This document shows, in pieces, positions 45,837 through 54,922 of a DNA stretch of 64,000 nt. The stretch comes from Tellurirhabdus rosea (GTDB lineage: Bacteria > Bacteroidota > Bacteroidia > Cytophagales > Spirosomataceae), in the NCBI RefSeq assembly GCF_026278345.1, contig NZ_CP111085.1, forward strand, positions 1,438,001-1,502,000. The letters run 5' to 3'. The position numbers and the translations under genes were made by a program. Below the pieces are notes generated by a model. It worked only from the letters and a program-made list of their open reading frames with translations, was not told the DNA's origin and searched no databases. Position 1 is the first letter of the stretch, and every line of letters starts with the position of its first letter.

Positions 45837-47159
45837 ATGAAATTGTTCTGCTACTCCCTCCTGCTGGCCAGCCTGCTGACGGCGCAACCCAGCGCGGCCC
45901 AATCCGTTTCCCGGACCGGCACTCCGGCCGCCGCCGTGCAGCCGACCGTCCTCCACGGACCTTACCTCCAGCAGGTTACGCCTACTTCCATCCAGATTCG
46001 CTGGCGGACGGACATTCCCGCCACGAGCCGGGTAGACCTTTTTTCGGACCGAAAAAAAACGCAGAAAATCGTTTCGGACGACAAGCTCGTGACGGAACAC
46101 GAAGTGCGGCTTGATGGGCTGAAACCGGCCACGAAGTATTTTTATTCGTTCGGAGACAAAACCAGCGTCACGCCCGCCGACGACCAGTTTTTTGTCACGG
46201 CGCCCAAAACCGGGGCGACCGACGAGGTGCGGTTCTGGGTGCTCGGCGATTTCGGCAACAGTTCGCAGACCCAGGCCGACGTCCGCGATGCGGTGATGAA
46301 AGAGTCGCGCCGCCCGGATTTGTGGGTCTGGCTGGGCGATAATGCCTATTCCAAAGGGAAAGACGAAGAATTCGAGAAGCATGTCTTCGACGTCTACGGC
46401 CAAACGCATTTCAAAAACCTGCCGTTCTACTGCATTCCCGGCAACCACGATTACGGCGGACAGCGGACGGATTTCAACATTCCGTATTTCAACCTCTTTA
46501 CGATGCCCACGGCGGGCGAAGCGGGCGGCGTGCCCTCCGGCTCGGAATCGTACTACGCCTTCGACTACGGCAACGTGCATTTCGTGGCGCTGGACTCCTA
46601 CGGCAAACTCGACGGGACGCATTTTCTGTGGGACACCACGGGTCGGCAGGTCGAATGGCTGAAGAAAGATCTGGCGGCCAACAAACAGCCCTGGACCATC
46701 GTGGTCCTGCACCACCCGCCCTACACCAAAGGCTCCCACGATTCGGATCGGGAGAAAGACCTGGTCGCTATCCGCCAGAACCTGGTGCCGATTCTGGAGC
46801 GGTACCAGGTCGATTTGGTATTGAGCGGACACAGCCACGTGTACGAGCGTACGCATCCCATCCGGGGGCATTACGGGCTGGTGGATACCTTCGAGCCGAA
46901 AAACATTGTCAGCGCGGCGGTGGAAGGTGATACGAAGGAATACCGGGTCGGCAACGGCAAACAGGGAATTATCTACATCGTGGCCGGCTCAGGCGGGCAA
47001 CGCGGCGGACAGGCGGCAGGGTGGCCCATGCCGGCGGCCGTTTACAGCAACAATACCGAAGGGGGCTCGCTGCTCATTGACGTGAAGAAGACCCGGATGC
47101 AGGTCCGGTGGCTTTGTCAGGACGGTAAAGTCCGCGATGATTTTTCCATTCTGAAATAG
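45837..47159 (+). CDS. Purple acid phosphatase-type metallophosphoesterase
   Basis: This 440-residue protein has a signal peptide MKLFCYSLLLASLLTAQPSA. An N-terminal fibronectin-like domain (GPYLQQVTPTSIQIRWRTD) is followed by the metallophosphoesterase core with the PAP metal-ligand motifs in order: FWVLGDFGNSS, WVWLGDNAYSKGK, PGNHDYGG, VVLHHPPYTKGSH and VLSGHSHVYERTHP. Purple acid phosphatases use a binuclear Fe-Me centre to hydrolyse phosphate monoesters. It is secreted, so phosphate scavenging is the likely role. It is convergent with the small gene at 47161. Confidence 0.9.
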   Translation: MKLFCYSLLLASLLTAQPSAAQSVSRTGTPAAAVQPTVLHGPYLQQVTPTSIQIRWRTDIPATSRVDLFSDRKKTQKIVSDDKLVTEHEVRLDGLKPATKYFYSFGDKTSVTPADDQFFVTAPKTGATDEVRFWVLGDFGNSSQTQADVRDAVMKESRRPDLWVWLGDNAYSKGKDEEFEKHVFDVYGQTHFKNLPFYCIPGNHDYGGQRTDFNIPYFNLFTMPTAGEAGGVPSGSESYYAFDYGNVHFVALDSYGKLDGTHFLWDTTGRQVEWLKKDLAANKQPWTIVVLHHPPYTKGSHDSDREKDLVAIRQNLVPILERYQVDLVLSGHSHVYERTHPIRGHYGLVDTFEPKNIVSAAVEGDTKEYRVGNGKQGIIYIVAGSGGQRGGQAAGWPMPAAVYSNNTEGGSLLIDVKKTRMQVRWLCQDGKVRDDFSILK

Positions 47160-47160
47160 T

Positions 47161-47424
47161 TCAGGCCGAAGCGGATGGCTTAGGGGAATCGGTGGCGTTA
47201 TTAAGCTTTTCCTGAATGCCTCTCACGTACTCCCAAAACACTTTTTCAAATTCCTCGCTGGGTAGCCCGCTGGTCTCTTTTGACGGCGGGTTACTTTTTT
47301 TCTTCTTCACAGGCTGTATCAAACAACGATTGCAAAAGATATACGCTTTAGACAATGCTTTGGTTTTAACAGACAGCGAATTAATTTCCAACCACGGCCA
47401 GCGCCGTTCCCCATAACAGGACAA
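47161..47424 (-). CDS. Small CxxC protein of uncertain reality
   Basis: The open frame (87 codons) overlaps the 3' end of menA by 44 nt if its only ATG is used. TTG at 47355 would avoid the overlap. The downstream half is more protein-like: LSKAYIFCNRCLIQP has a C-x-x-C pair, then a basic stretch (VKKKKSNPPSKE), and a helix EEFEKVFWEYVRGIQEKLNN. I do not recognise it. It follows menA on the same strand and could be a small operon partner. Confidence 0.4.
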   Translation of the reverse strand: MSCYGERRWPWLEINSLSVKTKALSKAYIFCNRCLIQPVKKKKSNPPSKETSGLPSEEFEKVFWEYVRGIQEKLNNATDSPKPSASA

Positions 47425-48307
47425 AGAGCAGCGTGCTCATAGCCAGTTGACCGAGCCGCGGGTTCAGCTCGCCCGGATTTCGGTGCCGGGCAACCGCTAA
47501 GCCATTGATTATGAAAAGCGGAAAGGCCAGCACGTACAACCCCTGCAAAAAGGAGTTGGCGGGCACTTCGGACCAGGACAGCCGTTCCAGCAGCGAGAAA
47601 AGCAGCGCACAGACCATGCCACCAATCAGCAAACCCCAGTGATACCGAACAGCCCGCGCCCGGCCGAGCCGTACCGGAATTGAATTTTTACCAGTTTTGG
47701 CGTCGGTTTCTATGTCGCGGATATTGTTGATGTTCAGCACGCCGGTGGCAAAAAGTCCGACACTCGTGGCGGGCAGCAGCAGCAGCGGCCTGAATTCGAG
47801 CGTGTGTAGAAAGTAGGTCCCCAGAACGCCCACCCAGCCGAAGAAAAGGAGCACGGCAATGTCGCCAAACCCGCTGTAGCCGTACGGCCGTTTGCCATTG
47901 GTGTAGGCAATCGCCGCCGCAATGCAGGCCAGTCCCAGCCCCAGAAACGCCCAGAAGATTTGTGCCGACGCATGCTGAAAAGCGTCGATCAGCAGCCAGA
48001 TGCCGGTGATGAGGGAGAGCAGCGACGTGACCACGATACCGCGGAACATGGCCTCTTTGGTAATCAGGCCCGTTGCGACCGCCCGCCGGGGTCCCACGCG
48101 TTCAGCCGTGTCTTTGCCCGAAACGGCATCGCCGTAATCGTTGGCAAAGTTGGAAAGAATCTGGAGGAAAATGGTGGTTAACGAGGCCAGAACCGCAATC
48201 CGCCAGCTGAACTGACCGGCCCGGGCGGCCAGAAAACTTCCCAGAATAATGCTCGCCAGCGCCAGCGGTAACGTGCGCGGACGGGCCGCAGCAAGCCAAG
48301 ATTTCAT
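47381..48307 (-). CDS. menA: 1,4-dihydroxy-2-naphthoate polyprenyltransferase
   Basis: This 308-residue integral membrane prenyltransferase of the UbiA family makes demethylmenaquinone. The N-terminus is WLAAARPRTLPLALASIILG. The first aspartate-rich motif is NFANDYGDAVSGKDT, and the second is INNIRDIETDAKTGKNSIPV. Several hydrophobic helices follow. I start at MKSWLAAARPR rather than at a longer upstream ATG because the promoter box at 48331 lies between the two. No other men gene is present in the window. Confidence 0.93.
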   Translation of the reverse strand: MKSWLAAARPRTLPLALASIILGSFLAARAGQFSWRIAVLASLTTIFLQILSNFANDYGDAVSGKDTAERVGPRRAVATGLITKEAMFRGIVVTSLLSLITGIWLLIDAFQHASAQIFWAFLGLGLACIAAAIAYTNGKRPYGYSGFGDIAVLLFFGWVGVLGTYFLHTLEFRPLLLLPATSVGLFATGVLNINNIRDIETDAKTGKNSIPVRLGRARAVRYHWGLLIGGMVCALLFSLLERLSWSEVPANSFLQGLYVLAFPLFIINGLAVARHRNPGELNPRLGQLAMSTLLFVLLWGTALAVVGN

Positions 48308-48330
48308 AGTACAGTAGGTAAGAAACAGCG

Positions 48331-48338
48331 CAAAAGTA
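48331..48338 (-). promoter_or_regulatory. -7 box of menA
   Basis: TACTTTTG on the minus strand lies 23 nt upstream of the chosen menA start codon, which supports that start. Confidence 0.7.
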
Positions 48339-48428
48339 CGGGTTTTACGGACAAAACGGTCCGGCCGCCCGCGATGTCGTTGGATAAGGGTTTCTAACCT
48401 ATTCGCGGCGGAACCGGTTATGAGCGGC

Positions 48429-48800
48429 ATGAAACGAATTCTGCTTTTTTCGCTACTGGCTGGACTCAGCGCCTGCGGCTCCGCCCGCAACGGCCAGGGA
48501 CGGCCCCAACGGCTTCAGGTGGGGGTTGGAGAAATCAAGGAAGTCAGGGTCTCGGGACGGCAAACCGGCGATTTTGAACTCATCGGCACGTCGGAAAACG
48601 ACGAGGTGGTGGAAGTAAGTCGTCCGGAAGTGCAGCCGCCCGTCGATACGCTCGACCGCAAAAACGCCCGCCCCACCACGTTCCAGATCAAAGGCGTCAC
48701 GACCGGCACCGCCCGGGTTATTTTCACCGAAAAACGGATGGGCGAAACCGGCAGCGGCCAGCCGGTCAAAGCGTATTCGGTGCAGGTCACGAACCGCTGA
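48429..48800 (+). CDS. Small lipoprotein with protease-inhibitor-like beta domain
   Basis: This 123-residue protein starts at MKRILLFSLLAGLSACG, a lipoprotein signal with lipobox L-S-A-C. The rest reads as beta strands: VGVGEIKEVRVSGRQTGDFE, then NDEVVEVSRPEV and TTFQIKGVTTGTARVIFTEK, a spacing similar to chagasin/Ig-like inhibitor domains. I take this only as a structural resemblance. It is divergent from menA. No function is assigned. Confidence 0.6.
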   Translation: MKRILLFSLLAGLSACGSARNGQGRPQRLQVGVGEIKEVRVSGRQTGDFELIGTSENDEVVEVSRPEVQPPVDTLDRKNARPTTFQIKGVTTGTARVIFTEKRMGETGSGQPVKAYSVQVTNR

Positions 48801-48874
48801 CGGTAGCCTCAGAAATCCGGTAATCCGTTCGCCGGATTCGACCATCGGCAGGCAATATTTCTTATCTTTAGGGC

Positions 48875-49858
48875 ATGAGACATATCTCCATTCTGGTGCC
48901 GGAAGGGGCCATTCTGGGCAGCGTTGAAGGTCCGCGCCAGGTTTTCACAGAAGTCAATAAATTTCTCCAGAGCCAGGGTCGCCCGGCTCTGTTTCGGGTT
49001 CAGCTGGTCGGGCTCGCGCCCGAAGTGAAAGCGGCGGGCGGCAAGTATTCCGTCTTCACGGATGCCCTCCTGACCGACATCCAGCAATCGGATCTCATCC
49101 TGATTCCCGCCCTCGACGGCGACCTCCGGGAAGCGATCCGGGCCAATCAGGCGTTTGTGCCCTGGATCGTGGAGCAGCATCAGAACGGGGCCGAAGTGGG
49201 CAGTTTGTGCGTCGGCGCGTTTCTGCTGGCCTCCACCGGACTCATCAACGGCCGACAATGCGCAACGCACTGGATGGCCGCGCCGGAATTCCGCCGGCTG
49301 TTTCCGGAGGTGAATCTGGTCGAGGACCGGATCATCACGGACGAACAGGGCATTTATTCCAGCGGCGGGGCCTTCTCGTACCTGAATCTGATTCTGTACC
49401 TGATCGAAAAATACGCCGGTCGGCAGGTCGCCGTGTTCATGTCGAAGGCGTTCCAGATCGAGATTGAGCGCCGGAGCCAGTCGCCGTTCATGATTTTTCA
49501 GGGGCAGAAGGAACACGGGGATGAGGCCGTCCGGAAGGCGCAGGAATTCATCGAAAACCACGTGGAAGACAAACTATCGGTCGATCAACTGGCCGAACTG
49601 GTAGCCGTCAGCCGCCGCAACCTCGAACGGCGTTTCAAGAAAGCCACCGCCAACTCCGTGGTGGAATACATTCAGCGGGTAAAAGTCGAAGCGGCGAAAA
49701 TGAATCTGGAATCTTCGCGGGAGAACGTAAACGAAGTGATGTATCAGGTCGGCTACACGGACCCGAAGGCGTTTCGGCAGACGTTCAAAAAAATAACGGG
49801 GCTTTCGCCCCTGGAATACCGCCAGAAATACAACCGGGAACTGGCCGCCGTAGCCTGA
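48875..49858 (+). CDS. GlxA-type transcriptional regulator (DJ-1/PfpI plus AraC HTH)
   Basis: This 327-residue protein combines a DJ-1/PfpI-like N-terminal domain (ISILVPEGAILGSVEGPRQV, then GAEVGSLCVGAFLLASTGLI with the nucleophile-elbow Cys, and GRQCATHW) with a C-terminal AraC helix-turn-helix pair (DKLSVDQLAELVAVSRRNLE, RRFKKATANSVVEYIQR, then VMYQVGYTDPKAFRQTFKK). This domain order defines the GlxA/FtrA group. The ligand is unknown. The VOC-family gene ~75 nt downstream is on the opposite strand. Confidence 0.92.
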   Translation: MRHISILVPEGAILGSVEGPRQVFTEVNKFLQSQGRPALFRVQLVGLAPEVKAAGGKYSVFTDALLTDIQQSDLILIPALDGDLREAIRANQAFVPWIVEQHQNGAEVGSLCVGAFLLASTGLINGRQCATHWMAAPEFRRLFPEVNLVEDRIITDEQGIYSSGGAFSYLNLILYLIEKYAGRQVAVFMSKAFQIEIERRSQSPFMIFQGQKEHGDEAVRKAQEFIENHVEDKLSVDQLAELVAVSRRNLERRFKKATANSVVEYIQRVKVEAAKMNLESSRENVNEVMYQVGYTDPKAFRQTFKKITGLSPLEYRQKYNRELAAVA

Positions 49859-49932
49859 CCGTGGTGGTTTGCCGCGTTTACCAAAGAGGCCCGGCGCTGC
49901 GGTCCGCTCCGGTAAACGCTGCGAAGTCACTA

Positions 49933-50373
49933 TTAGGCTCCGGCTTCCTCAGAAACGGCCTGCCCCTGCCCATGCTCAATGACACTGGGGTCCATGAAGA
50001 AAACCTCCCACATGTGCCCGTCGGGATCAATAAAGCTACGGCCGTACATAAAGTCCTGGTCCATCGGCTCGTTGGCAAATGCGGCCCCAGCCGCCAGAGC
50101 CTTATCGGCGAGTTCATCCACGGCTTCCCGGCTGTCAGCCGAAAGGGCCACAATCACTTCCCGGCTTTTGCTGGTATCCGTCACCTCGATTTTCGTGAAG
50201 CCCTGGAAGAATCTTTCAACCAGCAGCATGGCGTAGATATCTTCGGTGATAACCATGCAGGTCGCTTTTTCGTCCGTAAACTGCTGATTGAACTGAAAGC
50301 CCAGCTTCGTAAAAAATTCAATGGAGCGATTCAGGTCTTTGACCGGGAGGTTTACAAAAATTTTCGTTGCCAT
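49933..50373 (-). CDS. VOC-superfamily protein (glyoxalase/bleomycin-resistance fold)
   Basis: This 146-residue protein has the vicinal oxygen chelate fold. The N-terminal beta-alpha unit is MATKIFVNLPVKDLNRSIEF, and the later metal-side repeat is FMYGRSFIDPDGHMWEVFFM, with the PDGHxWE motif. PVKDLNRSIEFFTKLGF matches the uncharacterised group sometimes called lactoylglutathione lyase-like, close to PhnB-type proteins. The substrate is unknown. It converges on the GlxA-type regulator gene. Confidence 0.88.
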   Translation of the reverse strand: MATKIFVNLPVKDLNRSIEFFTKLGFQFNQQFTDEKATCMVITEDIYAMLLVERFFQGFTKIEVTDTSKSREVIVALSADSREAVDELADKALAAGAAFANEPMDQDFMYGRSFIDPDGHMWEVFFMDPSVIEHGQGQAVSEEAGA

Positions 50374-50469
50374 GATCTGTTGTTTTTTGTTTGAAACAAA
50401 GATAATGGCAACGAAAAGAAAGGGGCGTGTGCAATTGCGGCAAACAAAGGGGCCGATTGCGCCAAGATT

Positions 50470-51087
50470 TTAGAGGCCGACCGCCTTGCGGAATTCCGCG
50501 TTGTCGGGCTTCACGCCGGAGGCGAAAAAGTGCGTCAGTTTGCCATTTTCATCAACAACGTACTTGCAGAAATTCCAGGTCGGCGCCTTGTCGTTCCAGC
50601 CGTTGAGGTCTTTCGACGACAGCCACTTGTAAAGCGGGTGCTGGTTGTCGCCCACTACGTCGATCTTTTCGAACAGGGGGAACGTCACGCCGTAGTTTTT
50701 CTGGCAGAATGTGGCGATATCCTCATTCTGGCCCGGTTCCTGACCGCCGAAGTTGTTGGCCGGAAAGCCCAGCACGATCACTTTGCTGCCGTGTTCCTTG
50801 TAGAATTTTTCCCAGTCGGCGTACTGCGGCGTGTATCCGCACTTCGAAGCCGTGTTGAGGATGATCACCTTTTTGCCCTGAAAACCTTTGAGGGGCACCG
50901 TTTTGCCGTCGATGGACTTCATCGTGAAGTCGAACAGCGATTTGGCGGGCGCCGCCAGATTGGCCGGTGCCGCATACCCCGCTTTTTTATCACTGAGCAG
51001 GTGCGTAATGATTTGTTTGACAGACATAAAACCAGAAAGGGAAACGACCGCGGCGACAACCGCCGTGAGAAGGATGGCTTTTTTCAT
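50470..51087 (-). CDS. Glutathione peroxidase family (thiol) peroxidase
   Basis: This 205-residue protein has an N-terminal signal (MKKAILLTAVVAAVVSLSGF), so it is likely exported to the periplasm. The peroxidase signature is VIILNTASKCGYTPQYADWE with a Cys, not selenocysteine, at the active site. GFPANNFGGQEPG supplies the Gln, and APTWNFCKYVVDENG the Trp-Asn. The downstream Cys of bacterial thioredoxin-type peroxidases may be the one in ATFCQKNYG. It reduces hydroperoxides. The gene starts 2 nt after the argS stop, so the two are one transcription unit. Confidence 0.92.
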   Translation of the reverse strand: MKKAILLTAVVAAVVSLSGFMSVKQIITHLLSDKKAGYAAPANLAAPAKSLFDFTMKSIDGKTVPLKGFQGKKVIILNTASKCGYTPQYADWEKFYKEHGSKVIVLGFPANNFGGQEPGQNEDIATFCQKNYGVTFPLFEKIDVVGDNQHPLYKWLSSKDLNGWNDKAPTWNFCKYVVDENGKLTHFFASGVKPDNAEFRKAVGL

Positions 51088-51089
51088 AG

Positions 51090-52874
51090 TTACATTTTTT
51101 CGGGTACATCAATGCCTAACAACTCCATACTGCGGCGAATTGTTTGGACCACCGCGTAAGAAAGCGTCACCCGGCTTTGCAGCTTCGCCGCGTCGGGTTC
51201 TTTCAGGATCGAAAGCTTGTCGTAGAACTGGTTGAACGTTCTGGCCAGGTCGTAGGCGTACTGCGCCAGGTAGGCGGGTGAGTAGTCTGCCGCCGCCTCG
51301 CCCAGCCGCTGCCGGAACTGCGCCAGCTGATACGCCAGTTGCTGCTCTACGGCATCCAGCTCCACCACCGGAACGGCCGCCGTCGGTTCCACGCCCATCT
51401 GCGCGGCCTTGCGCAGCACCGAACGGATGCGGGCGTGGGTGTACTGAATGTACGGCCCCGTATGCCCGTGCAGATCCACCGATTCTTCCGGGTTGAACAT
51501 CATCCGTTTCTGCGGGTCCACTTTCAGCAGGTAGTACTTGAGCGCACCCAGGCCCAGCATCCGGAACAGCTTTGTTTTTTCTTCTTCCGAAAACTCGTCC
51601 AGCATGCCTTTGGCGGCGACTTCGGCGGCATCGGCGGCGGCCTGCGTCACCTCGCGGATGAGGTCGTCGGCGTCCACCACGGTCCCTTCGCGGGATTTCA
51701 TCTTGCCGCTGGGCAGATCGACCATGCCGTACGAAAGGTGGTAACAGCCCGCCGCGTACGGCCGACCGAGCCGCTTCAGAATGGCGAACAGCACGGCGAA
51801 GTGGTAATCCTGCTCGTTGCCGACCACCCAGATGGCCTTGTCGGTCTGGAAATCCTGGAATTTCAGATCCGTGGTACCCAGGTCCTGCGTCATGTAGACC
51901 GATGTTCCGTCGGAGCGCAGCACGAGTTTCTGGTCGAGGCCCTCGGCGGTGAGGTCGATCCAGACCGAATTGTCGTCCTTGCGGTAGAAAACGCCTTTTT
52001 CGAGCCCCTCGTCGATCACATCCTTGCCGAGCAGGTACGTTTGGGATTCGTAGTACGTCTTGTCGAACGAAACGCCAATTTTGCGGTAGGTCTCGTTGAA
52101 TCCGGCGTACACCCATTCGTTCATCTGCTTCCAGAGCGCCACGGTTTCGGCGTCGCCCTGCTCCCACCGGCGGAGCATTTCCTGCGCTTCCAGCATCAGC
52201 GGTGCCTTTTTCTCGGCCGCTTCCTTGTCCATGCCGCCGGTCACCAGTTCGTCGATCTGCTGCTTGTATTCCCGGTCGAAGCGGACGTAATATTTTCCGA
52301 TAAAATGATCGCCCTTCAGTCCGGCCGACTCGGGGGTCTCGCCATTGCCGAACTTCTGGTACGCCAGCATCGACTTGCAGATGTGGATGCCCCGGTCGTT
52401 GACCAGACACACCTTGTTGACGTTATACCCACTCGCCTCCAGAATCCGGCTGACCGAATCGCCGAGGAAGTTGTTGCGCAGGTGGCCGAGGTGAAGCGGC
52501 TTGTTGGTATTCGGGGACGAAAACTCGACCATCACCGACTGCCCCGTTGCCGGAAGCTGCCCGAACGAAGGGTCCGCGATCAGCCCGTTGAGGGTGTCGA
52601 TCCAGACCGTATCCGACAGGCTCAGGTTCAGGAAGCCCTGTACCACGTTGTATTTGCTGACCACCGTGGAGTGCTCCACAAGGTATTTTCCGATAGCTTC
52701 CCCGATGGCCGGCGGGGCCTGCCGCAGCGGTTTGGTGAGCGGGAAGGTGACGAATGTATAAAGTCCTTCAAAGTCCTTGCGGGTGGGCTGGAGCGCAATC
52801 TCCTCCGGCTGCATGCCGAACAGGGCGCTGATGGCCCGGCTGATATCTTCTTTCAGTAATTGTTGAATGTCCAT
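51090..52874 (-). CDS. argS: Arginine-tRNA ligase
   Basis: This 594-residue class I synthetase charges tRNA-Arg. The arginyl-specific N-terminal domain is MDIQQLLKEDISRAISALFG. The HIGH motif is SSPNTNKPLHLGHLRNNFLG, and the region around the usual KMSKS is GKMKSREGTVVDADDLI, which is normal for the ArgS class that lacks the canonical motif. The C-terminal helical domain (YDLARTFNQFYDKLSIL, then SYAVVQTIRRSMELLGIDV) contacts the anticodon. The promoter box is at 52897. The glutathione peroxidase gene follows 2 nt downstream. Confidence 0.96.
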   Translation of the reverse strand: MDIQQLLKEDISRAISALFGMQPEEIALQPTRKDFEGLYTFVTFPLTKPLRQAPPAIGEAIGKYLVEHSTVVSKYNVVQGFLNLSLSDTVWIDTLNGLIADPSFGQLPATGQSVMVEFSSPNTNKPLHLGHLRNNFLGDSVSRILEASGYNVNKVCLVNDRGIHICKSMLAYQKFGNGETPESAGLKGDHFIGKYYVRFDREYKQQIDELVTGGMDKEAAEKKAPLMLEAQEMLRRWEQGDAETVALWKQMNEWVYAGFNETYRKIGVSFDKTYYESQTYLLGKDVIDEGLEKGVFYRKDDNSVWIDLTAEGLDQKLVLRSDGTSVYMTQDLGTTDLKFQDFQTDKAIWVVGNEQDYHFAVLFAILKRLGRPYAAGCYHLSYGMVDLPSGKMKSREGTVVDADDLIREVTQAAADAAEVAAKGMLDEFSEEEKTKLFRMLGLGALKYYLLKVDPQKRMMFNPEESVDLHGHTGPYIQYTHARIRSVLRKAAQMGVEPTAAVPVVELDAVEQQLAYQLAQFRQRLGEAAADYSPAYLAQYAYDLARTFNQFYDKLSILKEPDAAKLQSRVTLSYAVVQTIRRSMELLGIDVPEKM

Positions 52875-52896
52875 CCGAACGGCGTTATTCCGGGCG

Positions 52897-52904
52897 CAAA
52901 GCTA
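52897..52904 (-). promoter_or_regulatory. -7 box of argS
   Basis: TAGCTTTG on the minus strand fits TAnnTTTG, 22 nt upstream of the argS start codon. Confidence 0.7.
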
Positions 52905-52960
52905 CGAAATTTGTTAAAGACAGCGTATCGGGGGAATAGCGGGCAGTACTGGAGTAAATG

Positions 52961-53042
52961 GCGAATAGGGAATAGTGAATAGGGCGCAGCCTCCATCCAC
53001 ATCCGGCGAAGCCACTATTCACAATTCATCATTCATCATTCA
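52961..53042. repeat. Heptad-arm inverted repeat, GAATAGG type
   Basis: The left arm is GAATAGG, GAATAGT, GAATAGG (52963-52983). The right arm reads as the complement of GAATGAT, GAATGAT, GAATTGT, GAATAGT (about 53013-53042). The centre contains GGCGAAGCC (53005-53013). Arms are less well paired than in the GTTATGA type. Confidence 0.75.
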
Positions 53043-53141
53043 GTCCGCCACTCCCCGGCCCTGTTTCTCACAAAAGGCCGTTGTTCTTTGTTCTACAGAC
53101 TGAATTTGCCTATTTTTAAACCATTATCAACCAATACTTTG

Positions 53142-54710
53142 ATGTTTGGTCGCTGCGTTTCCCTGCTGTTTCTGTTGACCTGGATTACCCTCCGCCCGGC
53201 TGTGGCCCAACTGGAGCCATCGGTTCGGGTAGAATTGCCAACCGACAACAACGATAACGATACCTACGACGTCCTGCCGCTGGGCGATCAGGGCGTGCTG
53301 CTGACGATCCGGCACGGCGATTATTATTCCTCCGCTCCCGAAAAATTTTCCTTTCGCAAGTACGACGGCAATCTGAAACCGGTCTGGGAAACGGACTACA
53401 AAATTGACGCTTATTTTGAGCCGATCATGTCCTGCCAGACGGAGCATTACTTTTTCTGGCTGTTCAAGGAAAGCAACAGCGAAAAGATTTCCGTCCTCCG
53501 GCTGGGGCTGGACGACGGACAGACCGAGATTTTCAAGGGCAGCCTGCTGACGCAGATCGAAATCAGCCAGTTTAAGGTGCTGGACAACGTGGCCTATGTC
53601 GGCGGCAATTACCGCAGCCGTCCGGTGGTCGTTGCCTTTTCGTTCTTTGATAAATCGGCCAAAGTGCTGCCCGGACTGTACATCAACCACGTCCAGCTCA
53701 ACAACATCGAAGTGGACCCGAACCGGCGGCTCGTCCACGTAATGACCGACGCCACCACCCAGCGGAACTGCGAATTTACCATCCGGACGTACACCTACGA
53801 GGGTCGGCTTGTCCGGACGGTAAACATGGACGGCATGAAGCACAGCCTGATTTCCGGAAAACTGCTGCCGGTCAGCGATGACGAGTCGCTGCTGGTCGGC
53901 AATTACTCCATTGACTGTACGCCGTATTCGCAGGGCATTTACGTAACCCGGATTCGCAACGGTGAGGTGGTGGAACAGGACACGCGGTACATCGATTTTT
54001 CGCAGCTCCAGAACTTCTTCAACTATCTGAAACCCAAACGGCAGCAGAAAATGATCGACAAGATCAGCCGTCGCCGCAGCCAGGGCAAAGACACCAAGTT
54101 TCGCTACCGCCTGCTGGTCCACGACCTGATGCCGACGCCCAACGGACCGATGCTGATTGCCGAGGTTTTCTACCCGCAGTACAAGGGAAATTCGACGCCG
54201 ATAAGCTTTGGCAGCATGCGCAACTTTGACCGGTCACAAGAGGGTTACCGCTTCACCCACGCGTTTCTGTGCGGCTTCGACCCGGGCGGGCGGCTCATCT
54301 GGGACAACTGCGTGCCGGTAAAGGACGTCATCAGTTACGAACTGCACCCGATGGTTCAGGTTTCGCAGCAGGGCAACCGGACCGTGCTGGCTTACCCGCA
54401 GGAAGGCGAGATTACCACCGAAGTGCTGGAAGGCAGCAAGTTACTGCCCCTGCGCCAGAACTATTCCCTGAAAGAGGTTTCCGAGAATGAGAAAGTGGTT
54501 TATTCGGAACAGGACCATCTGGAAGCCTGGTTCGACCGGCACTTTCTGGCCTACGGTATTCAGAAGATTTCCAGCGAAAAGTACAGCGGTCCTTCCCGCG
54601 AAGTGTTCTACATCAACAAGCTGAGCTACAACCCCGATCTGGTCAAACCGTCCGGAGAAGCCACGGGCCGGGAGAAATCTAGCCGAAAAACTTCCGGATC
54701 AGAACGATGA
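53142..54710 (+). CDS. Large secreted protein of unknown function
   Basis: This 522-residue protein starts at MFGRCVSLLFLLTWITLRPA, a signal peptide ending in VAQ. The body is largely beta-strand with repeated aromatic, glycine-rich motifs (YYSSAPEKFSFRKYDGNL, then HYFFWLFKESNSEKISVL, VAYVGGNYRSRPVVVAFSF, and LFGSMRNF-like segments), possibly a beta-propeller-like or multi-domain fold. No catalytic motif is visible and no sorting domain is present at the C-terminus, which is instead Ser/Lys-rich. I do not recognise a family. Its last 32 nt overlap the convergent DUF2905 gene. Confidence 0.65.
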   Translation: MFGRCVSLLFLLTWITLRPAVAQLEPSVRVELPTDNNDNDTYDVLPLGDQGVLLTIRHGDYYSSAPEKFSFRKYDGNLKPVWETDYKIDAYFEPIMSCQTEHYFFWLFKESNSEKISVLRLGLDDGQTEIFKGSLLTQIEISQFKVLDNVAYVGGNYRSRPVVVAFSFFDKSAKVLPGLYINHVQLNNIEVDPNRRLVHVMTDATTQRNCEFTIRTYTYEGRLVRTVNMDGMKHSLISGKLLPVSDDESLLVGNYSIDCTPYSQGIYVTRIRNGEVVEQDTRYIDFSQLQNFFNYLKPKRQQKMIDKISRRRSQGKDTKFRYRLLVHDLMPTPNGPMLIAEVFYPQYKGNSTPISFGSMRNFDRSQEGYRFTHAFLCGFDPGGRLIWDNCVPVKDVISYELHPMVQVSQQGNRTVLAYPQEGEITTEVLEGSKLLPLRQNYSLKEVSENEKVVYSEQDHLEAWFDRHFLAYGIQKISSEKYSGPSREVFYINKLSYNPDLVKPSGEATGREKSSRKTSGSER

Positions 54711-54909
54711 TCAGGTTCAGCAGGATGCTGACGACTATGCAGGTGACAATCGGGAAGTAGAACCCGCCGCCGTTTTTGCCTTCAATGCGAATGTCGCCGG
54801 GCAGACGGCCCAGCCAGTGCAGTTTGCCTCCGAACAGGTACACAATCGCCCCGACCGCCACCAGGGCCAGGCCGATGAAAATAAGGAGTTTGCCGATGTT
54901 GGGATTCAT
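54679..54909 (-). CDS. DUF2905-family membrane protein
   Basis: This 76-residue protein has two hydrophobic segments, LLIFIGLALVAVGAIVYLFG and FPIVTCIVVSILLNLIIVLI. Between them is the DUF2905 signature HWLGRLPGDIRIEGKNGGGF. Function is not established. Its 3' end overlaps the convergent large secreted-protein gene by 32 bp (54679-54710), the second such convergent overlap in the window. Confidence 0.88.
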   Translation of the reverse strand: MNPNIGKLLIFIGLALVAVGAIVYLFGGKLHWLGRLPGDIRIEGKNGGGFYFPIVTCIVVSILLNLIIVLIRKFFG

Positions 54910-54922
54910 TCCGTAAAAATAG

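Noticed and set aside
47161-47355. Zinc-finger protein based on the C-x-x-C pair at 47161-47424
   Set aside because: Only one Cys pair is visible, so a zinc-finger claim is not supported. The ORF is kept as a low-confidence gene only.
51339-52859. 506-codon open frame opposite argS
   Set aside because: Shadow of the argS gene in another frame; no motifs, and no promoter or start context.
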